64,000 nucleotides of DNA from Solirubrobacter soli DSM 22325 (GCF_000423665.1 NZ_KE384073.1:1-64000); one strand, 5' to 3'. Positions 1 to 9,135 are shown, counted from the first letter of the stretch. Notes: a model not told the origin generated them from the letters alone. Numbers and translations: made by a program.

Positions 1-98
1 CCCCGCCCGCGACGCTGCGCGCGGTCGCCCCGCCGCCGATCCCGCTCCGCCGCCCGCCCTTTCCGCCCGACGACGACCCACCGAGAGGTGCCGCGTGA
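1..98 (+). CDS. 3' end of an unidentified gene upstream of aroA (partial)
   Basis: The frame starting at base 3 stays open to a TGA at 96-98. Almost every third codon position is G or C, as in the real genes here, so it is probably coding. The visible C-terminus is Pro/Arg-rich, ending in Arg-Gly-Ala-Ala. Its stop overlaps the GTG start of aroA (GTGA), suggesting one transcript and translational coupling. The 31 visible codons show no family feature. A prephenate dehydrogenase gene often precedes aroA in related genomes, but nothing seen here proves that. Confidence 0.45.
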   Translation, partial: PPATLRAVAPPPIPLRRPPFPPDDDPPRGAA

Positions 99-1393
99 AC
101 ACCCGTTTCGATCCTTCCGGACCGCTTCGCGGGTCGCTGCGCGCGCCCGGCGACAAGTCGATGTCACACCGTGCCGCGCTGTTCGGGGCGATGTGCGACG
201 AGCCGATCCGCGTGACGGGCTACCTCGAGGCCGCGGACACCTACTCGACGCTCAACGCCGTCCGCGCGTGCGGGGCGCTGGTCGAGGAGGGCGCCGACCC
301 GGGCACGCTGACCATCCGCGGCGCGGGGCTGCGCGCGGCGGCCGAGGCGCACATCGACGTCGGCAACGCGGGCACGCTGATGCGGCTCGCGCCCGGCTGG
401 CTCGCGGGCCAGCCCGGGGGAGAGTGGACGTTCGACGGCGATGCATCGATCCGCCGCCGTCCGGTCGACCGGATCGCGAACCCGCTGCGCGAGATGGGCG
501 CATGGATCGAGGCCACCGATCATCGCTTCGCCCCGTTCACCGTGCACGGCATGCCGCTGCGGGGGATCGAGTACACGCTTCCCGTCGCCTCCGGCCAGGT
601 GAAGTCCTGCGTGTTGATGGCGGGCCTGCTGGCCGAGGGAACGACGACCGTGATCGAGCCGGTGCCGAGCCGCGACCACACCGAGCGCCTGCTCGCCCGC
701 GCGGGCGTGCGGATCGCCCGCGACGGCGAGCGCATCACGCTCACCCAACACGACGAGCTCGAGCTCGGCGATCTGCACGTGCCGGGTGACCCGTCGTCGG
801 CGGCGTTCCACATCGCCGCGGCGATCCTCGTCAAGGGCTCGCGGATCGTGATCACCGACATGAGCGCGAACTGGACCCGCACCGGCTTCGTGAGGATCGC
901 GGAGCGGATGGGCGCGGTCGTGATCGGCGACCTCGAGACGCCGCAGACCGAGACGATCGCCACCGGGGAGCCGGTGACCGAGCTCGACGTCGCCGCCGGG
1001 CCGCTGGTGGGGACGACGGTCGAGCCGCACGAGGTCCCGCTCGCGATCGACGAGCTGCCGCTCGTGGCGCTGCTCGGCTGCTTCGCCGAAGGGCAGACCG
1101 TCGTCACCGGCGCGCAGGAGCTCAAGGTCAAGGAGTCCGACCGGATCGCGACCGTCGTCGACGGGCTGCGCGGCCTCGGCGCCGACATCGAGGCCACCGA
1201 CGACGGCTTCGTCGTCAACGGCACCGGCGGGCTGCGCGGCGGCGCGATCGAGGCGCACGGCGACCACCGCCTGGCGATGCTCGGCGCGGTCGCGGGCCTC
1301 GCCAGCCGCGAGGGCGTCGAAGTCGTCGGGATGGACGCGGCCGGCGTGTCCTACCCGCGCTTCGAGCGCGACCTCGCGGAATTGGTTGGGTGA
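95..1393 (+). CDS. aroA: 3-phosphoshikimate 1-carboxyvinyltransferase (EPSP synthase)
   Basis: Cytosolic shikimate-pathway enzyme that joins phosphoenolpyruvate to shikimate 3-phosphate. The 432-residue length is normal. Family motifs are in order: GDKSMSHRAALFGA near the N-terminus (shikimate-phosphate and PEP binding), GNAGTLMRL, LPVASGQVKSC, the catalytic-region motif ELKVKESDRI, and DHRLAM near the C-terminus. The GTG start at 95 is preceded by GAGAGG and overlaps the stop of the upstream gene. In many actinobacteria aroA is followed at once by cmk and der. Here those two lie about 29 kb downstream (30549 onward), with accessory genes between. Confidence 0.97.
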   Translation: MNTRFDPSGPLRGSLRAPGDKSMSHRAALFGAMCDEPIRVTGYLEAADTYSTLNAVRACGALVEEGADPGTLTIRGAGLRAAAEAHIDVGNAGTLMRLAPGWLAGQPGGEWTFDGDASIRRRPVDRIANPLREMGAWIEATDHRFAPFTVHGMPLRGIEYTLPVASGQVKSCVLMAGLLAEGTTTVIEPVPSRDHTERLLARAGVRIARDGERITLTQHDELELGDLHVPGDPSSAAFHIAAAILVKGSRIVITDMSANWTRTGFVRIAERMGAVVIGDLETPQTETIATGEPVTELDVAAGPLVGTTVEPHEVPLAIDELPLVALLGCFAEGQTVVTGAQELKVKESDRIATVVDGLRGLGADIEATDDGFVVNGTGGLRGGAIEAHGDHRLAMLGAVAGLASREGVEVVGMDAAGVSYPRFERDLAELVG

Positions 1394-1453
1394 CCCGCGA
1401 TTCCCCGGAACGGGGTATGTCGCCAGCCGCTCGTGTAACCGATTACAGCGGCC

Positions 1454-3274
1454 ATGAACCTCTCGATCCGTTCCAAGCTGTTCGCCGGATTCGGCCTGGT
1501 CCTCCTCGTCCTGGTCGCGGCCATCGGGGTGGGAGCGAGGTCGGCCGGCAAGGTCAACTCCGATGCCCAAGAGGCATTCGCGGCTGACGCGATCCCGCTG
1601 AAGGCGCTCGCGTCTGACCTCCTGACCCAGATGGTCAACGAGGAGACCGGCGTCCGCGGCTACCTGATCACCGCCGACGAGTCGAGCCTTGACCCGTACA
1701 ACGCGGGGCGTGAGGCGGTCAAGGCCGACCTCGAGAAGATGCAGCCGCTGCTGGCCAAGCACCCGATCATGGCCGGCCTCGTGGAGAAGGCCGTCCCGCA
1801 GATCGACGCGCTGAACAAGTACTTCGAGTCGCAGATCGCGCTCGTGAAGTCCGGCCCGGCGGGTCAGGCGGAGGCGCAGAAGCGCATCGGCGCCGGCAAG
1901 GAGGAGTTCGACGCCTTCCGCAAGTCCGCGGCGGCGATCGACGCCGACACCGTCAAGTTCGTCAAGGACGCGATCGCCGAGCAGGACTCGGTCGCGTCCG
2001 CCGCCCGCACGCAGCTGATCGTCCTCGGCCTCTTCGGCGTCCTGGTGGCGGTCGGCGTCGCGCTGCTGATCACCCGCGCGATCGTCGGCCCGGTCGGCCA
2101 GATGATGCGCGCCGCCGACGGCATCGCCGAGGGCGACGTCGATCAGAAGGTGGACGTCTCCAACCGTGACGAGCTCGGCCGCACCGCCGAGGCGTTCGAG
2201 CGGATGATCGACTACCTGCGCGAGCAGGCCGAGGTCGCGTCCCGCGTCGCCGGCGGCGACCTGACGGTCAAGCCGAACCCGCGCTCCGAGCGCGACCTGC
2301 TCGGCACCGCGATGTCCACGCTCGTCGGCGACCTCGAGCGGGTCGTGAGCGATGTCAGCGCCAGCGCCGGCTCGGTGTCGGGCGCGTCGCGCGAGATGGC
2401 GAGCACGTCCGAGGAGGCCGGCCGCGCCGTCGGCGAGATCGCCTCCGCCGTGGGTGACGTCGCGCAGGGCGCCGAGCGTCAGGTCCGCATGGTCGAGACC
2501 GCGCGCGACACGGCGCTCGAGACCACCCGCGCCGCGCGCTCCTCCGCGCGTGCCGCCGGCGAGGCCGCCACAGTGGCCGACGAGGCCCGCGCCGTCACCC
2601 GCGAAGGCGTCACCGCCGCCGAGCAGGCGACCGAGGCGATCCAGGAGGTCGCCGACGCCTCCCGCCAGATCACGGGCGCGATCGAGGGCCTGGCCCGCCG
2701 CTCCGACCAGATCGGTGGCATCGTCGACACGATCACCGGCATCTCCGAGCAGACCAACCTGCTCGCCCTGAACGCCGCGATCGAGGCCGCCCGCGCCGGC
2801 GAGCAGGGCAAGGGCTTCGCCGTCGTCGCCGAGGAGGTCCGCAAGCTGGCCGAGGAGTCCCAGGCCGCCGCGTCGCAGATCTCCGCCCTGATCGGCGAGA
2901 TGCAGAACGAGACCAACTCGGTCGTGCTCGTCGTCGAGGACGGCGCGCGCCGCACCGAGGAGGGCGTCGTCACGGTCCGCCAGACCCGCGACTCGTTCGA
3001 GCGCATCGACGCCGCGGTCGAGGCGATGAGCTCCCGCGTGGCCGAGATCGCCGCGTCCTCCGAGCAGATCACCGCCGACACCGAGCGGATGCAGGGCGAG
3101 ATCGCCGAGGTCGCCGCCGTGGCCGAGCAGTCCTCGGCCTCCGCCGAGCAGGTCTCCGCCTCCACCCAGCAGACGAGCGCCTCGACGCAGGAGATCGCCT
3201 CCAGCGCCGCCGAGCTCGCCACCACCGCCCAGCGCCTCGAGCAGCTCATCGGCCACTTCCAACTGGCCCGCTGA
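1454..3274 (+). CDS. methyl-accepting chemotaxis protein (CHASE3-like sensor, HAMP, MA domain)
   Basis: Membrane chemoreceptor of 606 residues. A first transmembrane helix lies at about residues 8-28. It is followed by an extracytoplasmic helical CHASE3-like sensor (Glu-Thr-Gly-Val-Arg-Gly-Tyr motif near residue 65), a second helix at about 185-206, a HAMP linker at about 207-260, and a long coiled-coil signalling domain. The hairpin tip carries the conserved EQTNLLALNAAIEAARAGE around residues 430-450, which contacts CheA/CheW in this family. The C-terminus ends in HFQLAR, with no CheR/CheB-tether pentapeptide. No cheA, cheW or flagellar genes are in the window, so it is a locally orphan receptor; its ligand is unknown. 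A palindrome starts directly at its stop codon. Confidence 0.95.
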   Translation: MNLSIRSKLFAGFGLVLLVLVAAIGVGARSAGKVNSDAQEAFAADAIPLKALASDLLTQMVNEETGVRGYLITADESSLDPYNAGREAVKADLEKMQPLLAKHPIMAGLVEKAVPQIDALNKYFESQIALVKSGPAGQAEAQKRIGAGKEEFDAFRKSAAAIDADTVKFVKDAIAEQDSVASAARTQLIVLGLFGVLVAVGVALLITRAIVGPVGQMMRAADGIAEGDVDQKVDVSNRDELGRTAEAFERMIDYLREQAEVASRVAGGDLTVKPNPRSERDLLGTAMSTLVGDLERVVSDVSASAGSVSGASREMASTSEEAGRAVGEIASAVGDVAQGAERQVRMVETARDTALETTRAARSSARAAGEAATVADEARAVTREGVTAAEQATEAIQEVADASRQITGAIEGLARRSDQIGGIVDTITGISEQTNLLALNAAIEAARAGEQGKGFAVVAEEVRKLAEESQAAASQISALIGEMQNETNSVVLVVEDGARRTEEGVVTVRQTRDSFERIDAAVEAMSSRVAEIAASSEQITADTERMQGEIAEVAAVAEQSSASAEQVSASTQQTSASTQEIASSAAELATTAQRLEQLIGHFQLAR

Positions 3275-3322
3275 ACCTAAACGCCACATAAGGGGTCTGA
3301 CCCCTTATGTGGGCTTTAGGTT
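3274..3322 (+). repeat. long imperfect palindrome, copy 1 of a shared AAGGGGT-ctg-ACCCCTT core
   Basis: Outer arms AACCTAAA/TTTAGGTT enclose a 3-nt internal loop and an inner perfect stem CACATAAGGGGT/ACCCCTTATGTG around the loop CTG. The 17-base core at 3290-3306 recurs identically at 42658-42674. It starts on the last base of the chemoreceptor stop codon. It could act as a transcript-end hairpin, but no T-run follows. A REP-like dispersed element is the alternative. Confidence 0.8.
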
Positions 3323-3336
3323 CACGGAGGCGTAAC

Positions 3337-3386
3337 GCGAGGCGGCGATTTGCAGGCGAAATTGCCTGCGAGATGCGTCGCCTCGC
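3337..3386 (+). repeat. nested inverted repeat at the start of the next gene
   Basis: An outer pair GCGAGGCGGCG (3337-3347) and CGTCGCCTCGC (3376-3386) surrounds an inner perfect stem GCAGGC/GCCTGC (3352-3357 and 3364-3369). The likely ATG of the membrane protein at 3373 lies inside the structure, so it could hinder initiation. It may be part of a composite element with the palindrome just upstream. Confidence 0.55.
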
Positions 3387-4212
3387 TTCTGTAGTGGGCG
3401 TCGTGCTGGGGCTCGTTCTCCTGGGAGCGTTGTGCCAGGCCAGGGGGGACGAGCTGCGGCGCGCGCTCGCGCTCGTTCCCGCCGGTTCGCTGGCCGTGTT
3501 GACCGGGCTGCACCTGGTCACGTTGGCGATCCGGTCGGAGGCGTGGCGGTTGACGCTCGCCGCGGTCGAGGACCGGGTCCTGCCGCGGCGGGCGGTGCAC
3601 GGAGCGAACGCCGGCGCGTTCGTCGCCGGCGCGTTCGAGTCCCACAGCGCGCTGCCGGTGCGGGTGCTGCTGCTCAGGCGCCTCGCCGGCGCGGATGCGC
3701 CCCGCGCCGACCAGATCCTCGTCTCCGACGCGCCGATCTTCCTGCTCGAGGTCTGCGCGACCGCGCTGGTGCTGTGCCTCGCCACGCCGTACGCGCTGCT
3801 GCTGCTCGTGGGCGCGGCGCTGGCGCTGACCGCCGGCGGGCGCTTCACCCGCCTGAAGGGCCTCGGCGTCCTGCGCGACCGCCGGCGGCTTCCCGCGCTC
3901 ACCGGCTGGGTCGGCGCGATCACCGCGATCGCCGTCATCCGCATCGCGCTCGCGCTGCACGTCTGCGGCGCCCACTTGACGCTCGAGCGCATCGGCATCG
4001 CATTCACCGCGTCCGGCGCCTACGGCCTGCTGCCGGTCGGGCCGGGCGCACCCGCCGCGGCGACCCTCACCGCCGCGGGAACCGGCGGCGGAGCGCTGGC
4101 GGCCGGGCTGATCCTCGCCGCGACGAGCCTGGCCGCCGTCGTGCTCTACGCGACCGCCAACCTCGCGATGCCACAACGACTTCACAGCGCGTTGACTTCA
4201 AGCGCACCGTGA
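3373..4212 (+). CDS. integral membrane protein, lysylphosphatidylglycerol synthase TM (UPF0104-like) family
   Basis: About 279 residues, almost entirely hydrophobic, with roughly six to eight predicted helices. The arrangement resembles the membrane part of lysylphosphatidylglycerol synthase/flippase proteins (YbhN-like). Visible family-like features are the Arg-Ser-Glu-Ala-Trp-Arg segment after the second helix and the late glycine-rich GLLPVGPGAPAAA segment. No soluble lysyl-transferase domain is present, so if the family call is right it would be a flippase-like or uncharacterised membrane protein. I prefer ATG 3373, which begins just before the first helix. An in-frame ATG at 3307 lies inside the upstream palindrome and would add an Arg-rich leader. 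Confidence 0.55.
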   Translation: MRRLASVVGVVLGLVLLGALCQARGDELRRALALVPAGSLAVLTGLHLVTLAIRSEAWRLTLAAVEDRVLPRRAVHGANAGAFVAGAFESHSALPVRVLLLRRLAGADAPRADQILVSDAPIFLLEVCATALVLCLATPYALLLLVGAALALTAGGRFTRLKGLGVLRDRRRLPALTGWVGAITAIAVIRIALALHVCGAHLTLERIGIAFTASGAYGLLPVGPGAPAAATLTAAGTGGGALAAGLILAATSLAAVVLYATANLAMPQRLHSALTSSAP

Positions 4213-4230
4213 AGTGGTCATGTGCCCGCC

Positions 4231-5406
4231 ATGAAGCGACTCCTCGCCGCCACGGCGGCCATGACCCTGCTCGCGAGCGGCACCGCGAGCGCCGCGGGCG
4301 AGCCCAAGCTCGAGGCGCGGGCGATCCTGCCCGCCGACGCGACCTTCCCGGCCCCGTTCCCCGGCGCCCCGAACGCCGAGCCGGCGCCCGCCCCGGGCAG
4401 CGTCCAGCCCGTCGGCGGCTTCTCCGCGCTGCTGGACGCCGGCAACGGCGACTTCTACGCGATGCCCGACAACGGCTTCGGCTCCAAGGCCAACAGCCGC
4501 AGCTTCATCCTGCGCCTCTACAAGGTCCGCCCGAAGTGGAAGACCGAGTGGAGCGGCAAGGGCGACGTGAAGATCCTCGACGCGATCACGCTGTCAGATC
4601 CCGACGCCAAGGTCCCGTTCCCGATCGTCAACGAGAACACCGAGGACCGCGTCCTCACCGGCGGCGACTTCGACATCGAGTCGGTCCGCCAGGCCCCGGA
4701 CGGGACGTTCTGGTTCGGCGAGGAGTTCGGCCCGTTCATCGTCCACGTCGACGCCCGCGGCCGCGTCCTCGACGCCCCGGTCCCGCTGCCGCGCGTCTTC
4801 AGCCCGGACAACCCGTTCCTGCTCGGCCGCACGCCGAATCTGGCCTCCTCCAACGGGTTCGAGGGCATGGCGCTGTCCAAGGACGGCGACACGCTCTACC
4901 CGTTCCTGGAGGGCCCGCTCGTCGGTGACGACCCGCTCGTCCGCCACGTGTACGAGTTCGACGTCAAGACCCGCCGCTACACCGGCCGCAACTGGATCTA
5001 CCGCATGAGCATCCCGGGCACGCTCGTCTCCGACGCCGTCGCCTACAGCAAGGATCAGCTGATCGTCACCGAGCGCGACAACGGCCAGGGCCCGGCCGCG
5101 GCCTGGAAGAAGGCGTTCGTGATCGATGTCCCCAACAACCGCCCGAACATCGCCAAGCGCGAGATCGTCGACCTGCTGAACATCAACGACAAGGACGGCA
5201 TCTCCAACAACCCGATCCGCCCCGGCGACTTCGGTCTCGGCAACCCGTTCAAGTTCCCGTACCAGACGGTCGAGGCCGTGCTGCCGCTGTCCGGAAACGA
5301 ACTGGCCTTCGTCAACGACACCAATTTCGGGTCGACCGGTCGCAACCCCAACCTGCCGGACTACAGCGACTTCATCATCGTCAAGGTGCCCGGCATCAAG
5401 GGTTGA
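4231..5406 (+). CDS. secreted phytase-like esterase-domain protein
   Basis: About 391 residues with a clear Sec signal peptide (MKRLLAATAAMTLLASGTASA). The mature part resembles the 'esterase-like activity of phytase' domain: a beta-propeller-like fold with GGFSALLDAG, a Met-Pro-Asp-Asn-Gly-Phe-Gly motif, DIESVRQAPDGTFWFGEEFGP and SSNGFEGMALSKDG. These acidic, Asn/Asp-rich loops usually bind metal or phosphate. The substrate cannot be told from sequence. ATG 4231 is chosen because it opens directly on the signal peptide; a GTG at 4222 adds only three residues. A strong hairpin follows at 5422-5459. Confidence 0.8.
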   Translation: MKRLLAATAAMTLLASGTASAAGEPKLEARAILPADATFPAPFPGAPNAEPAPAPGSVQPVGGFSALLDAGNGDFYAMPDNGFGSKANSRSFILRLYKVRPKWKTEWSGKGDVKILDAITLSDPDAKVPFPIVNENTEDRVLTGGDFDIESVRQAPDGTFWFGEEFGPFIVHVDARGRVLDAPVPLPRVFSPDNPFLLGRTPNLASSNGFEGMALSKDGDTLYPFLEGPLVGDDPLVRHVYEFDVKTRRYTGRNWIYRMSIPGTLVSDAVAYSKDQLIVTERDNGQGPAAAWKKAFVIDVPNNRPNIAKREIVDLLNINDKDGISNNPIRPGDFGLGNPFKFPYQTVEAVLPLSGNELAFVNDTNFGSTGRNPNLPDYSDFIIVKVPGIKG

Positions 5407-5421
5407 CCTGAGTAGTAGCGT

Positions 5422-5459
5422 CCGTCTCATTGGGGCCTCGGGAGGGCCCCGTGAGACGG
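5422..5459 (+). terminator. hairpin between the phytase-like gene and the subtilase gene
   Basis: Arms CCGTCTCA and TGAGACGG enclose a second GC stem GGGGCC/GGCCCC with a small loop. It begins 15 nt after the upstream stop and ends 13 nt before the next ATG. No T-run follows, so it is a GC-type terminator or a 5'-leader structure of the subtilase mRNA. The GGGAAGGGG ribosome-binding site begins at its 3' edge. Confidence 0.5.
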
Positions 5460-5472
5460 GAAGGGGTGCGCC

Positions 5473-8115
5473 ATGGGCGTACGCACGGCGGGGGCGATCG
5501 CAGGGGCGATCGTCGCATTCGGCATGTCCACAGCGCAGGAGGTCCGCGCGGCCGATCCGGGTGAGCAGATCGCGGCCCTGCAGAAGCTCAAGCGTTCGCT
5601 CACACCGGCCGAGCGAAAGCTCGACTCCAAGCTGGCCGTCGACCTCAGGACCAGGAAGGTGAGCACGGTCGAGGTCGACATCCGCGTCCGCAAATCGGAC
5701 GCCGACCTCGTCCCGCGGCTGCGCAAGCTCGGCGCGAACGTGCACGACGTGTCGCAGAGCGGGCAGGTCCGCGCGACCGTCCCGGGCGCCGCCGTCCGCA
5801 CCATCGCGACCTGGGGTGACGTCGAGCGCGTCGACCCCGCCGCGCAGGCGACGACCATGCGCATCGGCGGCAAGCCGACCACCAAGGAGGAGCGCGGCGC
5901 GAACGCCGAGGCCGTCCGGCGGGCGGCCGCCGCGGTCGTGTCCGAGGGCGTCGCCGCCCACGGCGTCAACACGGTCTTCGGACGCGACAAGGTCACCGGC
6001 ACCGGCGTGAAGGTGTGCGTGCTCTCCGACGGCGTCGACTCCCTCGGCGCCTCTCAGGCGAGCGGCGAGCTGCCCGCCGACGTCGACGTGCTCCCCGGCG
6101 AGGAGGGCGAAGGCGACGAGGGCACCGCGATGCTCGAGATCGTCCACGACATGGCACCCGGCGCGAAGCTCGGTTTCGCGACCGCCTTCACGAGCGATGC
6201 CAGCTTCGCCGACAACATCCGCGCGCTGCGGTTCGACGCCGGCTGCGACGTGATCGCCGACGACGTCGTCTACTACAACGAGAGCCCCTTCCAGGACGGC
6301 CCGATCGCCGAGTCGGTCAACGCCGTGACCGCCGACGGGGCGCTGTACTTCAGCTCGGCCGGCAACCAGGGCAACACGCTCGACGGCACCTCGGCCAACT
6401 ACGAGAACGACTTCCGCGGCTCCGGCCGCTCGGTCGGCAAGTTCGCGGGCGAGGCGCACGACTTCGACCCCGGTCCCGCGATCCAGGTGTTCGAGCCGAT
6501 CTCCGACGACTCGAGCGCGAGCGACGTGGTCACGCTGCACTGGGCCGATCCGCTCGGCACCGCCGCCGACGACTACGACCTGTACCTGTTCGACGCCACC
6601 GGCGCGATCGTCAACTTCTCCCAGGACGTCCAGGACGGCGACGACGACCCGTACGAGGTCCTCGGCACGCCGCTCTTCGGCGGCACGGGCCTGCGCCTCG
6701 CGGTCGTCCGCTTCTCCGGCCAACCGCGCTACTTCCAGCTGAGCACGTTCGGCGGCCGCTACTCCGACGCGCCCGGCCTCCCCGCCTGGGTGACCCCCGG
6801 CGTCACCCGCGGGCACAACGCGGCCGCGCAGGCGTTCAGCATGGCCGCCGCGCCCGCGGCCGACCCGCTGCCCTTCGACCTCGAGCCCGGCGACCCGCCG
6901 AACCCGAGCGGCCCGTACCCGGGCGTGTTCACCGCCGCGCAACTGCCGGAGCGCTTCACCTCCGACGGCCCGCGCAAGATGTTCTTCCCCACGCCTCAGA
7001 CGCGGAGCAAGCCGGACTTCACGGCCGCCGACGGCGTCTCCACCTCGGTGCCGGACTTCGAGCAGTTCTTCGGCACCTCGGCGGCCGCGCCGAGCGCGGC
7101 CGGCATCGCCGCGCTCGTGCGCTCCGGCAACCCGACGGCGACGATCGCCGACGTGCGCGAGGCCTTCACGGCGACCGCCCTCGACCTCGCGCCCGCCGGC
7201 CCCGACACCCGCTCGGGGAACGGGCTCCTGCGCGCCGACAGCGCGCTCGAGTACACGGGCGCGACCCCGCAGCCGCTGGTCCAGCCGGAGCAGCCGACGG
7301 TCACGACATCGACCGACGGTGACCGCTTCCTCGAGCCGGGGGAGACGGCCACGCTGCGGATCCCGGCGACCAACGTCGGCGATGGCACCGCCACCGGCAT
7401 CAGCGCCGTGGTCACGAGCCCGGACGCCGATGTCACGATCACCCCGCGCACCCGCGCCTACGGCGACCTGCCGGCCGGGGCGACGGTCTCGCGCGACTTC
7501 ACCGTGACGCTCGCCGCGAGCCACCAGCTCGGCAAGCCGATCACGGTCTCCGTGCGCCTGACCTTCGCCGGCGTCCTGTCACCCACCCAGGCGACGTTCA
7601 AGGTCGGCGTCGGCCAGCCCGCCACGACACCGGTGAAGTTCGCCTACACCGGCCCGGCGGTCCCGATCCCGGACGCGAGCACGCTCGGCGTCTCGATCCC
7701 GATCGCCGTCACCGGCGTCGGCTTCGCCTCCGACATCGCGTTCTCGATCGACGGCACGCAGTGCAGCGAGGACCCGGCCTCGACCACCGTCGGGATCAAC
7801 CACTCCTACGTGGGTGACCTCACGGGCACGCTGACCTCGCCGGTGGGCAAGACCGCGGTGCTCTTCCAGCGGCGCGGCGGCACCGGCGAGAACCTCTGCC
7901 AGGTCGTCTTCGACGACGACGCCGAGCGGCCCTTCGCGTCCGTCCTCGCCGCCGACGACCCGTTCACCGGCACGTGGCGCCCGCAGGACCCGCTCGCGTC
8001 GCTGACCGAGGACGCGGTCGACGGCACCTGGACGTTCAAGGTGACCGACGGCGCCGCGTCCGACACCGGAAGCGTCCGCGCGTTCACCCTCTCACTGACG
8101 GGGTTCGTGCAGTAG
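5473..8115 (+). CDS. secreted S8 (subtilisin-like) protein with C-terminal P-domain; catalytic His apparently replaced
   Basis: 880 residues: Sec signal peptide (about 1-26), a prodomain-like region, a subtilase core (about 175-590), a CARDB/NEW3-like Ig domain (about 600-720) and a proprotein-convertase P-domain (about 730-880). Asp186 (SDGVD) fits the catalytic Asp, SSAGNQG fits the oxyanion Asn region, and Ser536 (FFGTSAAAP) is the nucleophile. Where HGT normally supplies His, the sequence reads GDEGTAM, with Glu216 in that place. An 'EIVHDMAPGA' His lies a few residues on and might compensate. It may therefore be a divergent or inactive protease. The start has a strong GGGAAGGGG site. Its 3' end overlaps the convergent aminotransferase gene by 24 nt. 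Confidence 0.88.
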   Translation: MGVRTAGAIAGAIVAFGMSTAQEVRAADPGEQIAALQKLKRSLTPAERKLDSKLAVDLRTRKVSTVEVDIRVRKSDADLVPRLRKLGANVHDVSQSGQVRATVPGAAVRTIATWGDVERVDPAAQATTMRIGGKPTTKEERGANAEAVRRAAAAVVSEGVAAHGVNTVFGRDKVTGTGVKVCVLSDGVDSLGASQASGELPADVDVLPGEEGEGDEGTAMLEIVHDMAPGAKLGFATAFTSDASFADNIRALRFDAGCDVIADDVVYYNESPFQDGPIAESVNAVTADGALYFSSAGNQGNTLDGTSANYENDFRGSGRSVGKFAGEAHDFDPGPAIQVFEPISDDSSASDVVTLHWADPLGTAADDYDLYLFDATGAIVNFSQDVQDGDDDPYEVLGTPLFGGTGLRLAVVRFSGQPRYFQLSTFGGRYSDAPGLPAWVTPGVTRGHNAAAQAFSMAAAPAADPLPFDLEPGDPPNPSGPYPGVFTAAQLPERFTSDGPRKMFFPTPQTRSKPDFTAADGVSTSVPDFEQFFGTSAAAPSAAGIAALVRSGNPTATIADVREAFTATALDLAPAGPDTRSGNGLLRADSALEYTGATPQPLVQPEQPTVTTSTDGDRFLEPGETATLRIPATNVGDGTATGISAVVTSPDADVTITPRTRAYGDLPAGATVSRDFTVTLAASHQLGKPITVSVRLTFAGVLSPTQATFKVGVGQPATTPVKFAYTGPAVPIPDASTLGVSIPIAVTGVGFASDIAFSIDGTQCSEDPASTTVGINHSYVGDLTGTLTSPVGKTAVLFQRRGGTGENLCQVVFDDDAERPFASVLAADDPFTGTWRPQDPLASLTEDAVDGTWTFKVTDGAASDTGSVRAFTLSLTGFVQ

Positions 8116-9135
8116 CGCTTCCAATGCCGCGTCGACGTCCGCCTCGGTGTTGTAGAGGTGGAACGACACGCGGAGCTTCCCGGCGCGGGCGGCGGCCATG
8201 ATCCCCGCCCGCGCCAGCTTCTCCGTCGCGTCCGGGAACGCGGTCGAGACGATCGCGGAATCGCTGGGCTCGAGGCCGAGACCCGCGCGGAACCGGTTGG
8301 CGAGCCGAAGGTCGTGCTCATAAACGGTCTCGACGCCGATCTCGTTCAGCAGCGCCAACGAGGGCTCGGTGCCCACCCACGAGAACCATGCGGGCGAGGT
8401 GTCGAAGCGCCGCGCGGTGTCCGGCAGCCGCAGCGGCGGGCCGAACTGGTCCGTCAACGGGTCGTTGGCCGCGAACCAGCCCGCCTGGTGCGGCGTCATC
8501 CGCTCGGCCATCCGCTCGCTCAGAACGAGGAACGCCGTGCCGCGGGGGCACATCAGCCACTTGTAACACGCGCACGCGACCGCGTCGAAGCGCGAGGCGT
8601 CGACCGGCAGCCAGCCGATCGCGTGGGTGGCGTCGATCACCGTCATCGCCCCGTGATGTCGCGCGGCGGAGGCGATCGCGTCGAGGTCGGCCACCTCGCC
8701 GGTCGAGGACTGCACGGCCGAGACCGCGACCACGTCCGTCGCGGACGAGATCGACTCCGCCACCCGGTCGACGGGGACGAGCTCGACCGTCACCCCGCGC
8801 TCGGCCTGCGCGAGGAACGGGAACAGCAGCGAGACGAACTCCGGCTCGGTGGAGAGCACGCGCGCGCCATCGGGGATCGCCGCAGCGACCTGGCCGATCA
8901 GCCCCGACACCGTCGCGCCGACCGCGACCCGGTCGACCTCGGCTCCCACCAGCCGCGCGTACCGCTCGCGCGCCCGCCCGGTCACCATGGTCCAGTGCTC
9001 CCAGCTCACGCGCCCGTGGCGCCAGTCCTCCTGCGCGCGGGTCAGCGCCTCCCAGGCGGGATCGGGCGGCAGCCCGAAGCTGGCGGTGTTCAGGTACACG
9101 GTCTCGGGGTGCCACAGATCTCGGAGCCCGGTCAT
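8092..9135 (-). CDS. PLP-dependent class V aminotransferase (cysteine desulfurase/kynureninase-like fold)
   Basis: 347 residues, fold-type I PLP enzyme, cytosolic. Visible features are the N-terminal VYLNTASFGLPP, the Asp-Ala-Thr-His-Ala-Ile-Gly-Trp motif (Asp to the pyridine nitrogen), and CACYKWLMCPRG with Lys192 as the likely Schiff-base lysine. The substrate is not evident. Members of this branch include isopenicillin-N-epimerase-like and ergothioneine C-S-lyase-like proteins as well as desulfurases, and there is no suf or isc gene nearby. Transcribed away from the two-component system and convergent with the subtilase gene. Confidence 0.87.
   Translation of the reverse strand: MTGLRDLWHPETVYLNTASFGLPPDPAWEALTRAQEDWRHGRVSWEHWTMVTGRARERYARLVGAEVDRVAVGATVSGLIGQVAAAIPDGARVLSTEPEFVSLLFPFLAQAERGVTVELVPVDRVAESISSATDVVAVSAVQSSTGEVADLDAIASAARHHGAMTVIDATHAIGWLPVDASRFDAVACACYKWLMCPRGTAFLVLSERMAERMTPHQAGWFAANDPLTDQFGPPLRLPDTARRFDTSPAWFSWVGTEPSLALLNEIGVETVYEHDLRLANRFRAGLGLEPSDSAIVSTAFPDATEKLARAGIMAAARAGKLRVSFHLYNTEADVDAALEALLHEPRQ

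Noticed and set aside
164..3289. A 1041-codon open frame on the minus strand opposite aroA and the chemoreceptor
   Set aside because: It is antisense to two certain genes, has Asp/Leu/Gly/Arg low-complexity composition typical of shadows in GC-rich DNA, and has no domain.
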